Under the pieces are notes generated by a model that saw nothing but the letters and a program-made list of their open reading frames with translations, searched no databases and was not told where the DNA came from. DNA of 64,000 bases from Ailurus styani (taxonomy: Eukaryota > Chordata > Mammalia > Carnivora > Ailuridae), in assembly GCA_002007465.1 (NCBI GenBank), contig LNAC01000103.1, positions 1,386,565 to 1,450,564 on the forward strand, read 5' to 3'. The position numbers were made by a program, and so were the translations under genes. Below are positions 1-11,075 of this stretch, piece by piece. Every line of letters begins with the position of its first letter. Positions within the stretch are counted from its first letter, which is position 1.

Positions 1-166
1 GTAAACTGGAGCTTTTGAGTCATGAATTTAATCACTGGAAAAGAAGTGGTAGTATTGCCTTTACTAGGAGAAATTGTTTTTCTTTTTTTCTTTTTTTTTT
101 TTAAAGATTTTATTTATTTATTTTACAGAGAGATTACAAGTAGGCAGAGAGGCAGGCAGAGAGAGA

Positions 167-288
167 NNNNNNNNNNNNNNNNNNNNNNNNNNNNNNNNNN
201 NNNNNNNNNNNNNNNNNNNNNNNNNNNNNNNNNNNNNNNNNNNNNNNNNNNNNNNNNNNNNNNNNNNNNNNNNNNNNNNNNNNNNNNN
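167..288. other. assembly gap (122 N)
   Basis: A run of 122 unresolved bases lies between two oppositely oriented SINE arms. The length is what the missing 5' half of the inner SINE would need, so the gap is probably close to true size. Confidence 0.95.
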
Positions 289-380
289 CTCCTCTCTCTC
301 TGCCTGCCTTTCTGCCTACTTGTAATCTCTCTCTGTGTCAAAATGAATAAATAAAATCTTTTAAAAAAATAAAAAAAAAA
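167..380 (+). mobile_element. can-SINE nested in the previous one; 5' half lost in a gap
   Basis: The 3' half of a plus-strand can-SINE is visible from 289: CT-rich block, TCTGCCTACTTGTAATC, then the AAATAAATAAAATC-type tail and poly-A. Its missing head would be about 110-120 bp, which fits the 122-bp run of N at 167-288. Nested insertion in reverse orientation makes a hairpin-prone inverted pair, a likely reason for the gap. Confidence 0.7.
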
Positions 381-546
381 CAAGTAGGCAGAGAGGCAGG
401 CAGAGAGAGAGAGGAGGAAGCAGGCCCCCTGCTGAGCAGGGAGCCCGATGCGGGCCTCGATCTCAGGACCCTGAGATCATGACCTGAGCCGAAAGCAGAG
501 GCTTTAACCCACTGAGCCACCCAGGCGCCCAGAAATTGTTTTTCTT

Positions 547-1027
547 GATATTCTTATGGACTCTATTGCTTCCATATCTGATTGAAGATTAACTTTTGAA
601 AATTGTTTTCAAGTTGAAAAATGTTTGTGAATTTTCTAGCTATAAATTTGCTTCACATATGAATTATACCTGATTTTTATGCATTTGTTTCATAAGACAT
701 TAGAATATCTAAATTCTATAATAACTGAAAATTTTGTTTATATTTTTCTCTATTTTTTTTCTTTCCTTCTGTTATCCCTCAAATGCTATTACTATACAGT
801 TACAAACACTTGTTTTACAACTGAGAAAGTTCAATATTAGGGGGTAGAATTAACAAGGACATATCAGTCATCTTTATTGTAAGATTTGAGAATTTTGTTC
901 CAAAGTGACATGTGGATATGTTTTCTCAAGTTTATAAATTACTTCTTTAGGTTAAGGCCAACAAGGCCAAGTTATAAAGCAAATATTCACCATAATGAAA
1001 CAAAGGAAGCCATTATGAACATTAAAA
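547..1027. other. AT-rich stretch, nothing recognised
   Basis: No gene, RNA or recognisable repeat is seen between the first SINE pair and the next SINE. The composition is ordinary AT-rich intergenic sequence. Confidence 0.5.
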
Positions 1028-1038
1028 ATATAGCTTTA

Positions 1039-1243
1039 GGGGCGCCGGGTGGCTCAGTTGGTTAAGCGGCTGCCTTTGGCTAGGGTCATGATCTCAGGGT
1101 CCAGGGATCGAGCCCCACATCGGGCTCTCTGCTCAGTGGAGAGCCTGCTTCCTCCTCTCTCTCTGCCTGCCTCTCTGCCTACTTGTAATCTCTCTCTCTC
1201 TCTCTCTGTCAAATAAATAAATAAATAAAAACCTTTAAAAAAT
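1039..1243 (+). mobile_element. can-SINE, full length
   Basis: Head GGGGCGCCGGGTGGCTCAG, tRNA-like body with GGGATCGAGCCCC (B-box position), CT-rich stretch extended by a TC microsatellite, and the AATAAATAAATAAA tail. A short target duplication TATAGCTTTA is seen just before the head (about 1029-1038) and after the tail (about 1245-1254). Confidence 0.9.
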
Positions 1244-1524
1244 ATATAGCTTTAATTAATTTATGTGCTTGATCACAGAGGTAGAGCCTGAAATGAGAAA
1301 GAATACGGTACAGTCAGACGTTAATAAGATTTAGTGATCTTAAAGAATAATTGCTGAGAATAATTTCTAGGAATAAAAATCAGATTTCATCTACTTTTCA
1401 ATTTTATTGAATCTAGGTCCTGTTTTTAATTATTATTTTTTACTTAAAGAAAGATATGCAATTAGTGCTGTATGTGGAAAAGATGTTTTGGGAACTTAAT
1501 CCAGTGTATTTTAGCTATTCAAAG

Positions 1525-1762
1525 TATGAACTATAGATTCACCTGGGATTCAAATACTGGTCCTGTGTCTTATTCTTACTAGCTGTGTTACCTTGGGCAA
1601 GTTGGAAATATTGTCATCGCATCTGTTTCCTAACTTATGGAATGAATATGATAATAACACCTATCTCTTAAGGTTATTGTAATAATTCCATGAACTCATC
1701 TATGTAAGATACTAGGAGTATGTTGGGCTTATTTTAGTACTCAGTAAACAATAACTATTTTC
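1525..1762 (+). repeat. MIR (ancient tRNA-derived SINE), sense
   Basis: The order of MIR landmarks is kept: ACCTGGGATTCAAATA, then CTAGCTGTGTTACCTTGGGC, CTGTTTCCTAACTTATGGAATG, a run of ATAATAACACC, TTAAGGTTATTGTAATAAT, and a final AGTACTCAGTAAACAATA. This core is one of the best-preserved MIRs in the window. Confidence 0.8.
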
Positions 1763-2029
1763 AAAGATGTTCTATTCATACCTAGGAAGCTCCAAAAAGC
1801 AGTTTGAGTCATGCTGTTACTTTACTGAAACAAGATTCTTGAAATTGGCAATTTTTTTACCCTTACCTCTTTTATTCTACTGTCCCCAAAACATCACTTT
1901 ATTACCCTATTACATCATATCTAGAAATACCATTAGGTTTAACCATATGAAAGTGCCAATATTTGAACATTTTGCATACTCAGAAACAACAGTTTAAAAT
2001 GACTCAGTCTATGTATGACCCTCTAATTC

Positions 2030-2360
2030 TTCATTCTGGCTTTAATTCCCTGCTTCCCTGTTCAACATTCCCATTACAAAGTAATGTTTTTTAAGTATAA
2101 TTTTCATCCTGTCAATATTCTACTGAAGCTCTCAGAGATGGACAGGTGTCTACTGATATTCTAAAAAATTCTTTGAATGTGGAACAAGATTCTCTATGAT
2201 TTATCTTAAATTTAAATTTTCAGATATATGCCAAAGTACTATTGTTATTGTAGCTCATGCTCCTTTTGCTCTGCAGTCCCTGTTACCCCTTTACTCTGAC
2301 TGCTGGATTCCTAGGAAACTCTACTAATCTGAGGGACCCAATTCAAAGGAGAACTTTGTT
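2030..2360 (+). repeat. L2-like LINE fragment, sense
   Basis: The phrase GTAATGTTTTTTAAGTATAA followed by a CTACTGAAGCTCT-type segment and then AAGATTCTCTATGATTTATC resembles the L2 3' region (the stretch around AAACCCTCCAATGG and CCTACATGATCTGG in consensus). Divergence is high and the ends are guesses. Confidence 0.4.
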
Positions 2361-2382
2361 TTGTTTTGTTTTGTTTTGTTTT
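2356..2382. repeat. (TTTTG)n simple repeat
   Basis: About five perfect TTTTG units. The short poly-T character could mark the tail of an antisense element, but no flanking element is recognised. Confidence 0.9.
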
Positions 2383-3466
2383 AATGAATTTGGGTTGACA
2401 CTATCTCCTTTCATGAAATACCTTTCAGGATTTTCTTTTCTCATACCAAGGTAACAACTAACTGGCCTTAGCCATTGCAACCTCTGAGAAGACGTACAAG
2501 GAAGAACATATATGCAAATAGTATCTTTGCCTAACACTCAGGTATGGACACTCTAAGACTTTTTCATCAACGTGTCTCAAAATCTTGCCACCAAGGATAC
2601 ATTTCATTCCAGTTAGCTTCTCACTGATTCCTGTTATATAACATTGATAGACAACACAGATATTAAACTGCTATAAGTCATATGCATCAAAAACATATAG
2701 TTGTCCTATGACAAAAGTGTTATAAAATTTTACTTAGTGGACTGATACATACAGAAGGTAATGAAGGATATTACCAACCATGACAGTTCCTAAATGGATA
2801 AAGAGACAGAAGAACTATCTAAGTCTTCCTGATTCAGATACTAGCTTCTTACGTTAGGTTCTTTCTATTCTCCAACACTAATTCTATTACTATCACTACT
2901 TTTAGCCCTGATAATGTTCTCTATTCTCTGACTATGCCAATGTTCTCTTTAATTTTATATATTTAGACTTTCACAGTCCTCTATCTTAAATCTCTTCCTG
3001 TGACTTATTAAAATCTTACCTTCTATAAAGCCAATAAATGACCTGTGACCCAAGAGTAATTATTAATAGCACTCCCTTTCAGACTCAAAAATTTCCTGCA
3101 TGGAATAATAAGTTATATATTTACAATGCATAAAATAATTGAAATTGCAGTAATATGTGTATTCATGGGAGTTTTGTATAAATTTCAAATTCCCATAATC
3201 TCATTATTCTTGAATACAGTGAATTGATATAATTTTTAAATAATTAGTAAAGAATTAACTTTCACGTGCATGGAAATTAATCTGTCTCAAACTATCAATT
3301 GTTTTTGTTTTATAATTTCAAGGCACGAATCTTATTACTGCATACTATTACAAACTATTAAAAATACATTTAAAAAGCTCTTAACTAATTAATAGAATAT
3401 AATCTCTTCTGTGCCTTTTTAGAAATTATATCACTACAGTGTCTAACATGAGTTATATGGCTAATA
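2383..3466. other. mostly unique AT-rich DNA
   Basis: No gene seen. The part around 2960-3090 faintly resembles a CR1-clade LINE 3' end (L2 or L3), with TTATTAAAATCTTACCTTCT then AAGCCAATAAATGACC, but it is too diverged to call. Confidence 0.4.
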
Positions 3467-3475
3467 AAAATATTG

Positions 3476-3690
3476 CGGTTTTTTTTGTTTTTTAAAAAAA
3501 TGTTTAATTTATTTGAGAGAAAGAGAGAGAGAGAGAGAGCACGAGTAAGAGAGAGAGAGAGAGAATCTAAAGCAGACTCTGTGCTGAGCACAGAGCCCAA
3601 TATGGGGCTCAATCCCAAGACTGTGAGATCACTACCTGAGCTGAAACCCAGAGTCAGGGGCTTAACTGACAGAGCCATACAGGCAGCATG
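3476..3690 (-). mobile_element. can-SINE, antisense, older copy
   Basis: Poly-T at the left, a GA-rich middle expanded to pure (GA)n, and a diverged head ending GAGCCATACAGGCAGC. A 9-bp target duplication AAAATATTG flanks it at 3467-3475 and 3691-3699. The head differs from the usual CCACCCAGG, which suggests an older subfamily or later mutation. Confidence 0.85.
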
Positions 3691-3699
3691 AAAATATTG

Positions 3700-4511
3700 T
3701 TAAATAAATAGTAAATGAAGACATTTTTAATGGTTGTCATTTTTACTATTATATATTTTTTACTATTATAGTTTACTAACTGATAATAAAATGGAGATTG
3801 TAGGAGATACAAAAATATTAAAAAGACAACTCCAAATTGTGTTATATTAAAACAATAATTATCTAATAAGGGAAAACACTCTGGTTAACCCAACAAGTCA
3901 GAAACTTTAGGTGATAATCTCTTATGTATAGCATAAAACTATCATCAAATGGTTCCTCAAACACTGTGATGAAGCATTTGTCTTATAAAATGAATCCTAG
4001 GTACTTCTGCCTTCCCAGCATCCATTATTCAACTTTTTAGAAATAGCATCACAAAACTGCTTTGGAAAATAAGACTTTTCTCACAGACACAAACTTGCTG
4101 GTACAATTAACTGTCTTCCTGCTCCTATTCAACCCAAGACAGGTTACTCATATGAGTTCTCACTGAAATCTGAATGTTGAGCAATAACACAAGACACAGG
4201 AAATAGATGGCTCTGCATACTCTGAAGAAATTCTCCACTAATACTTGTTAATTAGACCCTACTGATGCCCTAGTTACTGCCATTTGTGATATAATGTTCT
4301 TCAAATCACACTTAAATTCTTTGAGGTCTTATATACTCTTCCAATAGATTCAATATTTTCTTATGTTAATAGGGTGTACTTCTATTGCTTGTCATTGAGG
4401 GGTCCAAATTAGTATACAATAAAACAAAGATGTTTATCATCTAGCAAAACAAATAGTCAATTTCACACAGACATAGACAATTCAGTAAATAATCTAGTTT
4501 TTTAATTTACT
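3700..4511. other. AT-rich stretch, nothing recognised
   Basis: No gene, RNA or repeat is recognised on either strand. Confidence 0.5.
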
Positions 4512-4738
4512 AGTTAAGACCATGGCCTCAAGCCAGACGGTCTGATTTTGAATCATGGATTATCCACTTATGAGCTGTATGACCCAAACCTTACTGTCAG
4601 TGACTCGATCTCCTCAAAATTTTAACAGGGATAATAATCCTTTCTAGAGCTGTTTTGAGGAGAAAGTGTGCTAGCAGATTTAAAGTTCTTTAAAGAAGAC
4701 TTGAACATTATATATAGCTAATAAACAGTAAATGTTTT
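4512..4738 (+). repeat. MIR, sense
   Basis: Landmarks in MIR order: TAGTTAAGACCATGGCCTC, a TCTGATTTTGAATCATGG segment, ATGAGCTGTATGACCC, GATAATAATCCTTTCTAGAGC, TGTTTTGAGGAGAA, and AATAAACAGTAAATG at the end. Nearly full length but diverged. Confidence 0.75.
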
Positions 4739-5714
4739 TTAAAAAATCATTGTACAAAATGGAAGCACATCTACTGTGGAAGAGGTTTCAGGAACTTGTT
4801 ATGGTAAGGTCACGCTGATCTACCCATACAAGGTAAATCTTAAACTTTCAAAAAACTGAGGGCAATGATCCAGCCCTGGAATTCAACATTCCTGACCTGC
4901 AGCATTAATGCTAAACACCACTAGTTGCATATTAAGAGATGTAAACAAAAACTGTGATAAAATCTAGGCAATATGAATGAGAATCATAGTTTCCCCTTAG
5001 AGTTCTTTAGGAAGAGCTTGACAATTATGTAAGTAGCAGAGTGTATCTCTTTTGAAACACAAACATATATTTTCTTCTTATAATTTTCAACAGTACATCT
5101 GGGACAAAAATAAACATATTTTAATTCCTCCTTAACAGTGCTGTAATTCTATTTCATTTGAGACCAAGATACAAAATATATTTGCATGTTTCCTAATCAT
5201 ACTTTTCATAGGAAATAAAAATCTTTCACTTAATGAAAAAAGTGCCAAACTAATAGCATTACAGAATTCTGATATTGCATAATATGCTTATAATTTGTTA
5301 AAGTAGCATTATGTGTTATCCATGTGTTTTCATGGAAAAAAGATGAGCTCTAGCTGAAAGAAGGATGTGTGCTTAATTTGTTGAAAGGATATTGTAGATG
5401 AAAATTGTAACCATAATTTTTGTAATGGTGGTGGTATGAAATAAAGTCTCCAATACCATTTGTTCTCTTCTTTATGGGTCAAAATAATTTTCTCTTGTAA
5501 GCTTGAGAGATTAATATTGTTGTTTAATTGAAATTAAAGACACAAATCTGTGAAGTTTAAATTAGCTATAATAGTTGCAATGTTTATTCAAAAGTGGCTG
5601 GAGAGAGTTCTGTTTCTCCCTATGGAGAATTACCTTGTATTTGACAAACTTCCCTCTGAGAAAAACCGAGATATGCTGGACTAAATATTAATAACATACA
5701 CACATACACACATA
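4739..5714. other. AT-rich stretch, nothing recognised
   Basis: No gene or recognisable repeat is seen. Several A/T homopolymers occur, none with a target duplication that would mark an insertion. Confidence 0.5.
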
Positions 5715-6193
5715 CAGTCCTTGATTTATAATAGTTAACTTATGATTTACAATCCTTAAAAAGCGATGCACTTTCAATGGAAACCATACTTCGAATTTTG
5801 AATTTTGTTCTTTTCCTGGGCTAGAAATATGTGTTAAATATTCTTTCATGATGCTAAGCTGCAGCAGGAAACCATAGCTCCCAATCAGCCATGTGAGGGT
5901 AAACAACCCATACATTTACAACCATTCTGTACCCATACAGCCAAGCTATTTTTGGTTTTCAATATAGGATTCAATAAATTACATGATATTTTCAACACTG
6001 TATTATAAAATAAGCTTTGGATTAGATGATGTTGCCCAGCTATAGGCTAATGTAATTGTTCTGAGCATATTCAAATGAGGCTAGGCTAAGTTATGGTGTT
6101 ATGGTAGGACAGATGAATTAAATGCATTTTTGACTCATGATACTTTCAACTTACACCGTGTTTATTGGGACATAATCTCAACACAAGTCAAAG

Positions 6194-6200
<7 letters not shown>
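5715..6200 (+). mobile_element. non-autonomous DNA transposon relic (Tigger/TcMar-like)
   Basis: The left end CAGTCCTTGATTTATAATAG is preceded by TA, as expected for TcMar target sites. Inside are AATGGAAACCATACTTCGAA, TTCAATAAATTACATGATAT, TATAGGCTAATGTAATTGTT and AGGCTAGGCTAAG, and near the right end ACTTTCAACTTACACCGTG and CACAAGTCAAAGATTATCTA. I recognise this arrangement as one of the mammalian Tigger-type elements that encode no protein and have long terminal inverted repeats. The exact family name is not certain. The right terminus merges into the following (ATCT)n. Confidence 0.6.
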
Positions 6201-6239
<39 letters not shown>

Positions 6240-6245
6240 CATCCT
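6195..6245. repeat. (ATCT)n microsatellite
   Basis: About ten perfect ATCT units, ending in ATCC ATCC. It begins at the right end of the DNA-transposon relic, and is likely polymorphic in length. Confidence 0.95.
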
Positions 6246-6831
6246 TGAAGTTATTTGAGCGATACAAAAAAAAAAGTCAGATTTGGGCATGGAATTGTGA
6301 AGAGATAGGCATTAAATTCAGAGCCACTTTTCAAATTGAAGCAAATCAAAAGTAGTGTCTAGGAATTTGTTGAACTAATCACAGCATTTTGTAGTTTCAC
6401 TCTATAGCAGAGACAAAAATTGAAGTTCTTGTCACACCAACATAGGATTTCAGTTGAGATCTGTATGGCTAACAACTAGAAATAATGGCAACTGGAAATG
6501 AATCAGGTCTTCTAAATGATGATCTCAAAACTCAAATTAATCTCTGACTGGATTAATATTATTTGCCCTCAGCCTAAATTGCCCTGTGATTCTGAGAGCT
6601 AAGAAGAGATTTCAGCAACTTCAAAAATTTCAGGTGACAAAAATTTGGGTTCAAGAAAATTATGCTTTCAGCCATGACAAAAGAGCTAGTATTAGATGAG
6701 CAATCCACATAAATGATTATAAAATCTGGATTAAATATATGAAAAACCTGAGAGTGTCAGAGAAAATCCAAGGGTCTAAGACTCCAGAGGAAAGAGAGGA
6801 GTACCACAATGATGTCCACATCTTACTTCAT
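6246..6831. other. unclassified, no gene
   Basis: No confident call. Parts read like the non-coding 5' region of an old LINE, as does the sequence further right, but no diagnostic segment is clear. Confidence 0.4.
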
Positions 6832-7598
6832 GTTTTTTTATCAAGGCTTTTGCCAATGTGTAGTTTAGAGAATAGAGGTAAATGAGGAAGTGGTAACTAA
6901 GACTGCAACAACTGATAGGAGGTTGAAAAAACAGTTGGAGTTCAGAGTTCCCAAGAAAATTAGGACTTAAAGTGGTCTCCAGAAGACTGTAACTAAAATT
7001 TCAAGTGCAATTTCATTTCAGGACTTAACTCCTGTACTAAGAAGGTATAAGACAAACTTAAGAAAATAAGCAGAAAAAAAAGTCAAAAAACCATCTTGGA
7101 GAATAAACCCTGAGCACAGATTTCAGCAATCTTGCTGTTCTGAGAAGGCAGAATTTAGAGTTCAGAGATGAGAGATTCCAGGATCACTGGTATTTCTAGA
7201 AACTTCCTTTCCAATGAGAAGATGAAAGGGCTGACCTCTAGAAGAAAATAAATTTCTAGAGGCAAGAAAAATAAATTGACCAATACAAATCAGTCTTAAC
7301 AGAGCATGAAACTTATGTTCAATCTCATGATGATTTTCCAATATCTTATCATCCTACTAACACCTGAGAATTAATAACTTTTTATACAAAAAATACAACG
7401 GTCAATCAAAGCTCATTAGGATGGAATGGAAACAAATGAAATTGAAAATGAAAATGAAAACACAATTGTCCAAAACCTTCTGGATACAGCAAAGGCAGTC
7501 CTAAGAGGGAAGTGCATAGTACATACAAACCTTTTTCAAAAAATTAGCAAAGTCTCATATACACAACGGCATCAATAGACAATTAGAGCAAAAATAAC
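6832..7598 (+). repeat. 767-bp direct repeat, copy 1
   Basis: This stretch recurs at 11076-11842 at a constant offset of 4244. I found one substitution (T at 7466, C at 11710) and no length difference. Its last 200 bp or so contain an L1 ORF2 fragment: CTGGATACAGCAAAGGCAGT and the next codons translate to LDTAKAVLRGK, a conserved ORF2 segment. A single N at 7599 ends the copy. Confidence 0.95.
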
Positions 7599-7599
7599 N
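7599..7599. other. single unresolved base at a junction
   Basis: One N separates the 767-bp repeat from L1 ORF2 sequence. It marks a place where two contigs or reads were joined without resolved overlap. Confidence 0.9.
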
Positions 7600-10500
7600 G
7601 CTAACCTTAGCTCTAAAGGAGCCCTCAAATAAAGCCTAAACCAAGCAGGAGACAAGAAATAAAAAAGAATAGAGAAGAAATCAATGGAATAGAAACCAAA
7701 GAACAGTAGAACAGATCAATGAAATGAAGCTGTGTCTTTGAAAGAATTAATAAGATTGATAAACCCCTAGCCAGACTTATCAGAAAGAAAGAGAGAGAGA
7801 GAGTGAAAAAGGACCCAAATTAATAAAATCATGAATGAAAAAGGAGAGATCACAACCAACACCAAAGACATACAATTTTAAGAACATATTATGAGCAACT
7901 ATATGCCAACAGATTAGGCAATCTGGAAGAAATGGATGCATTCCTAGTACCTTATAAACTACCAAAGTTAAAACAGGAAGAAATAGGGGGGATGCCTGGG
8001 TGGCTCAGTGGGTTAAAGCCTCTGCCTTCGGTTCAGGTCATGATCTCAGGGTCCTGGGATCAAGCCCTGCATTGGGCTCCCTGCACAGCAGGGAGCCTGC
8101 TTCCTCCTCCCTCTGCCTGCCTCTCTGCCTACTTGTGATCTCTCTTTCTCTGTCATATAAATAAATAAAATCTTAAAAAAAAAAGAAAAGATCAAAAACA
8201 GGAAGAAATAGAAAACTTGAACAGACCCATAACTAGCGAGGAAATTGAAGAAGCAATAAAAAATCTCCCAAAAAACAAGAGTCCAGGGCTGAATGGCCTC
8301 CGAGGGAATTCTGCCCAACATTTAAAGAAGGACTAAGACCTATTCTTCTGAAGCTGTTTCAAAAAATAGAAACAGAAGGAAAACTTCCAAACTTGTTCTT
8401 TGAGGCCAGTATTACTTTATTCCCATAGCCAGACAAAGACTCTCCCCAAAAGAAATACAGACCAATATCCCTGATGAACTGGATGCCAAAATTCTCACCA
8501 AGATACTAGCCAATAGGATCCAACAGTACATTAAAAGGATTATTCACAAAAACCAAGTGGGATTTATTCCTGGGATGCAAGGGAGGTTTAACATCTGCAA
8601 ATCAATCAATGTGAAACATCACATTAATAAAAGAAAGGACAAGAACCATACGATCCTCTCAATTCATGCAGGAAAAGGATTGACAAAATACATCATGCTT
8701 TCTTGATTAAAAATCTCCACAGTGTAGGGAAAGAGGGAATATACCTCAATATCACAAAAGCCATCTATGAAAAGCCCACAGCAAATATCATTCTCAATGG
8801 GGAAAACCTGACAGCTCTTCCCCTAAGGTCAAGAACATGACAGTGATGCCCACTCTCACCCACTCTATGTTCAACATAGTACTAGAAGTCCTAGCCTCAG
8901 CAATTAGACAACAAAAAGAGATAAGAGGCATTCAAATTGAGAAAGAAGTCAAACTCATATTCTTCACAGATGACATGATACTTTATGTGGAAAACCCAAA
9001 AGACTCCACCCTCAAATTGCTAGAACTCATACAGGAATTCAGAAAAGTAGCAGTATATAAAATCAATGCACAGAAATCAGTTGCATTTCTATATGCTAAC
9101 AATGAGGCAGAGGAAAGAGAAATCTAGGAATCAATCCCATTTACAATTGCACCAAAAACCATAAGATACCTAGGAATAAACCTAACCGAAGAGGTAAAGG
9201 ATCTATACTCCAAAAACTACAGAACACTTATGAAAGAAATTAAGAAATGGATAAGAAATGGAAACACATTCTATGCTCATGGATTAGAAGAATAAATATT
9301 ACAAAATGTCCATGCTACCCAGAGCAATCTACACATTAATTGCATTCCCTATGAAAATATCATCAACACTTTTCACAGAGTTGGAACAAATAATCCTAAT
9401 ATTTGTATGTAACCAGAAAAGACCCCAAATAGCCAGAGGAAGTTTGAAAAAGAAAACCAAAGCTGGTGGCATCACAATACCAGACTTCAAGCTATGTTAC
9501 AAAGCTGTAATCATCAAGAAATATGGTACTGGTACAAAAACAGGCACATAGATCAATAAAATAGAATAGAGAACCCAGAAATGGATCCTCAACTCTATGG
9601 TCAACTAATCTTTGACAAATCCAGAAAGAATATCTAATGGGGAAAAAAAGAGAGTCTCTTCAACAAATGATGTTGGGAAAATTGGACAGCCACATGTAAA
9701 AGAGTGAAACTGGATCATTTTCTTACACCATACACAAAGATAAACTCAAAATGGATGAAAGACCTAAATGTGAAATAGGAATCCATCAAAATCCTAGAGA
9801 ACAAAGGTGCCAACCTCTTCAACCTAGGCCTCAGCAAATTCTTGCTAGACAAGTCTCCAGGAGCAAGGGAACAAAAGCAAAAATGAACTATTGGGGCTTC
9901 ATCAAGACAAAAACTTCTGCACAGCAAAGGAAACAGTCAACAAAACTAAAAGGCAACCTATGGAATGGGAGATTTTTGCAAATGACATATCAGATAAAGA
10001 GCTAGTATCCAAGATCTATAAAGAACCTACCAAACTCAACATCCAAAAAACAAATAATCCAGTCAAGAAGTGGGTGGAAGGCAAGAAAAGACATTTCTCC
10101 AAATAATACATAAAAATGGCCAATAGACACATGAAAAAATGTTTCATATCATTTGACATCAGGGAAATACAAATCAAAATAATGATGAGATACCAACTTA
10201 CACCAGTCTGAATGGCTGAAATTAACAAGTCAGGAAACAAAAAATGTTGGTGAGGATACAGAGAAAGGGGAACCCTCCTCCTACACTGTTCATGGGAATG
10301 CCAGTTGGTACAGCCACTATGGAAAACAGTATGGAAATTCCTCAAGAAGTAAAAAATAGAGCTACCCTATGACCCAGCAATTGCACTACCACATATTTAT
10401 CCCCAAGATACAAATGTAGTGATATAAAGGGGCACCTGCACACCGATGTTCATAGCATCAATGTCCACAAAGGCCAAACCATGGAAAGAGTGGAGAGGTT

Positions 10501-10640
10501 CATCAACACATGAATGGATAAAGAAAATGTGGTATATATATACAATGGAATATTATTCAGTCATCAGAAAAGATGAATACTTACCATTTACAACTACATG
10601 GATGGAGGTGGAAGGTATTATGCTGAATTAAATAAGTCAA
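7600..10640 (+). pseudogene. L1 ORF2 (endonuclease/reverse transcriptase) remnant, multiply broken
   Basis: ORF2p makes the nick and the cDNA copy during L1 retrotransposition. Only the part downstream of the endonuclease is here. The longest clean pieces are 8837-9127 (palm of the reverse transcriptase), 9306-9551 (the KAGGITIPDFKL-type segment) and 10446-10631 (IKKMWYIYTMEYY near the C terminus). The catalytic FADD box reads FTDD at about 8965, keeping both aspartates but changing the alanine. The three pieces are in different frames with stops between them, and a SINE is inserted upstream, so the gene is dead. About half the usual 1,270 residues are represented. Confidence 0.9.
7987..8194 (+). 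mobile_element. can-SINE inserted in L1
   Basis: Full-length SINE with head GGGGGGATGCCTGGGTGGC and a tail of TAAATAAATAAAATC plus poly-A. A perfect 17-bp target duplication AAAACAGGAAGAAATAG flanks it at 7970-7986 and 8195-8211; removing one copy restores continuous L1 sequence. The SINE is therefore younger than the L1. Confidence 0.95.
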
Positions 10641-10865
10641 TCAGAGAAAGAAAATTATCATATGGTTTCACTCATATGTGGAATATAAGAAACAGTGTAG
10701 AGGATCATTGGGGAAGAAAGGGAAACTGAATGGGAAGTCATCAGAAAGGGAGAAAAACCATGAGAAACTATTTAACTATAGGAAACAAACTGAGGTTTGC
10801 TGGAGGGGAGGTGGGTAGGGAATGGGGTAATTGGGTGATGGGTATTAAAGAGGGGACATGATGTG

Positions 10866-11075
10866 NNNNNNNNNNNNNNNNNNNNNNNNNNNNNNNNNNN
10901 NNNNNNNNNNNNNNNNNNNNNNNNNNNNNNNNNNNNNNNNNNNNNNNNNNNNNNNNNNNNNNNNNNNNNNNNNNNNNNNNNNNNNNNNNNNNNNNNNNNN
11001 NNNNNNNNNNNNNNNNNNNNNNNNNNNNNNNNNNNNNNNNNNNNNNNNNNNNNNNNNNNNNNNNNNNNNNNNNNN
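10866..11075. other. assembly gap (210 N)
   Basis: The gap separates the L1 3' UTR from copy 2 of the 767-bp repeat. The missing L1 3' end plus poly-A would fill much of it. Confidence 0.95.

Larger units (their letters stand above)
85..530 (-). mobile_element. can-SINE, antisense, interrupted by a second SINE and a gap
   Basis: This is a tRNA-derived carnivore SINE read on the minus strand: poly-T and the AT-rich tail at 85-125, and the tRNA-like head ending GCCACCCAGGCGCCC at 530. A 16-bp target-site duplication, AGAAATTGTTTTTCTT, flanks it at 69-84 and 531-546, so 85-530 behaves as one insertion. The element is too long for one SINE (about 200 bp) because an opposite-strand SINE 3' half and a 122-bp gap sit inside it. 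The segment beginning CAAGTAGGCAGAGAGGCAGG occurs on both sides (from about 136 and from 381), as expected for the target duplication of an inner insertion. Confidence 0.85.
7600..10865 (+). mobile_element. carnivore LINE-1, 5'-truncated, with 3' UTR running into a gap
   Basis: The element enters within ORF2 at the codons for a KSKE-like segment and continues through the reverse transcriptase and C-terminal regions to a 3' UTR. That UTR begins soon after the ORF2 end (about 10632) and includes TATGGTTTCACTCATATGTG and a G-rich GGAGGGGAGGTGGGTAGGG tract typical of carnivore L1. The last bases before the gap (TAAAGAGGGGACATGATGTG) are the usual lead-in to the L1 3' end, so the poly-A and final 100 bp or so should lie in the gap. 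A can-SINE interrupts it at 7987-8194. There is no ORF1 or 5' UTR. Confidence 0.9.

Noticed and set aside
22..520. Open frames of 60-110 codons over the first SINE pair
   Set aside because: They run through the N gap and SINE sequence; unresolved codons inflate their length.
1039..1110. tRNA genes at SINE heads
   Set aside because: The tRNA-like heads with A- and B-box positions are part of can-SINEs followed by CT blocks and A-tails; none can fold as an intact tRNA by inspection.
3385..3691. Open frames rich in Ser-Leu or Arg-Glu repeats
   Set aside because: These are translations of the GA/CT-rich middle of a can-SINE. The same applies to those at 30876-31091, 41064-41393 and 57671-57907.
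6195..6245. CRISPR-like or satellite array
   Set aside because: A simple ATCT microsatellite in a mammalian genome; no spacers, no longer unit.
8837..9127. Possible functional reverse transcriptase gene
   Set aside because: It is an L1 ORF2 piece with stops and frameshifts on both sides; not a functional gene or a novel retroelement.
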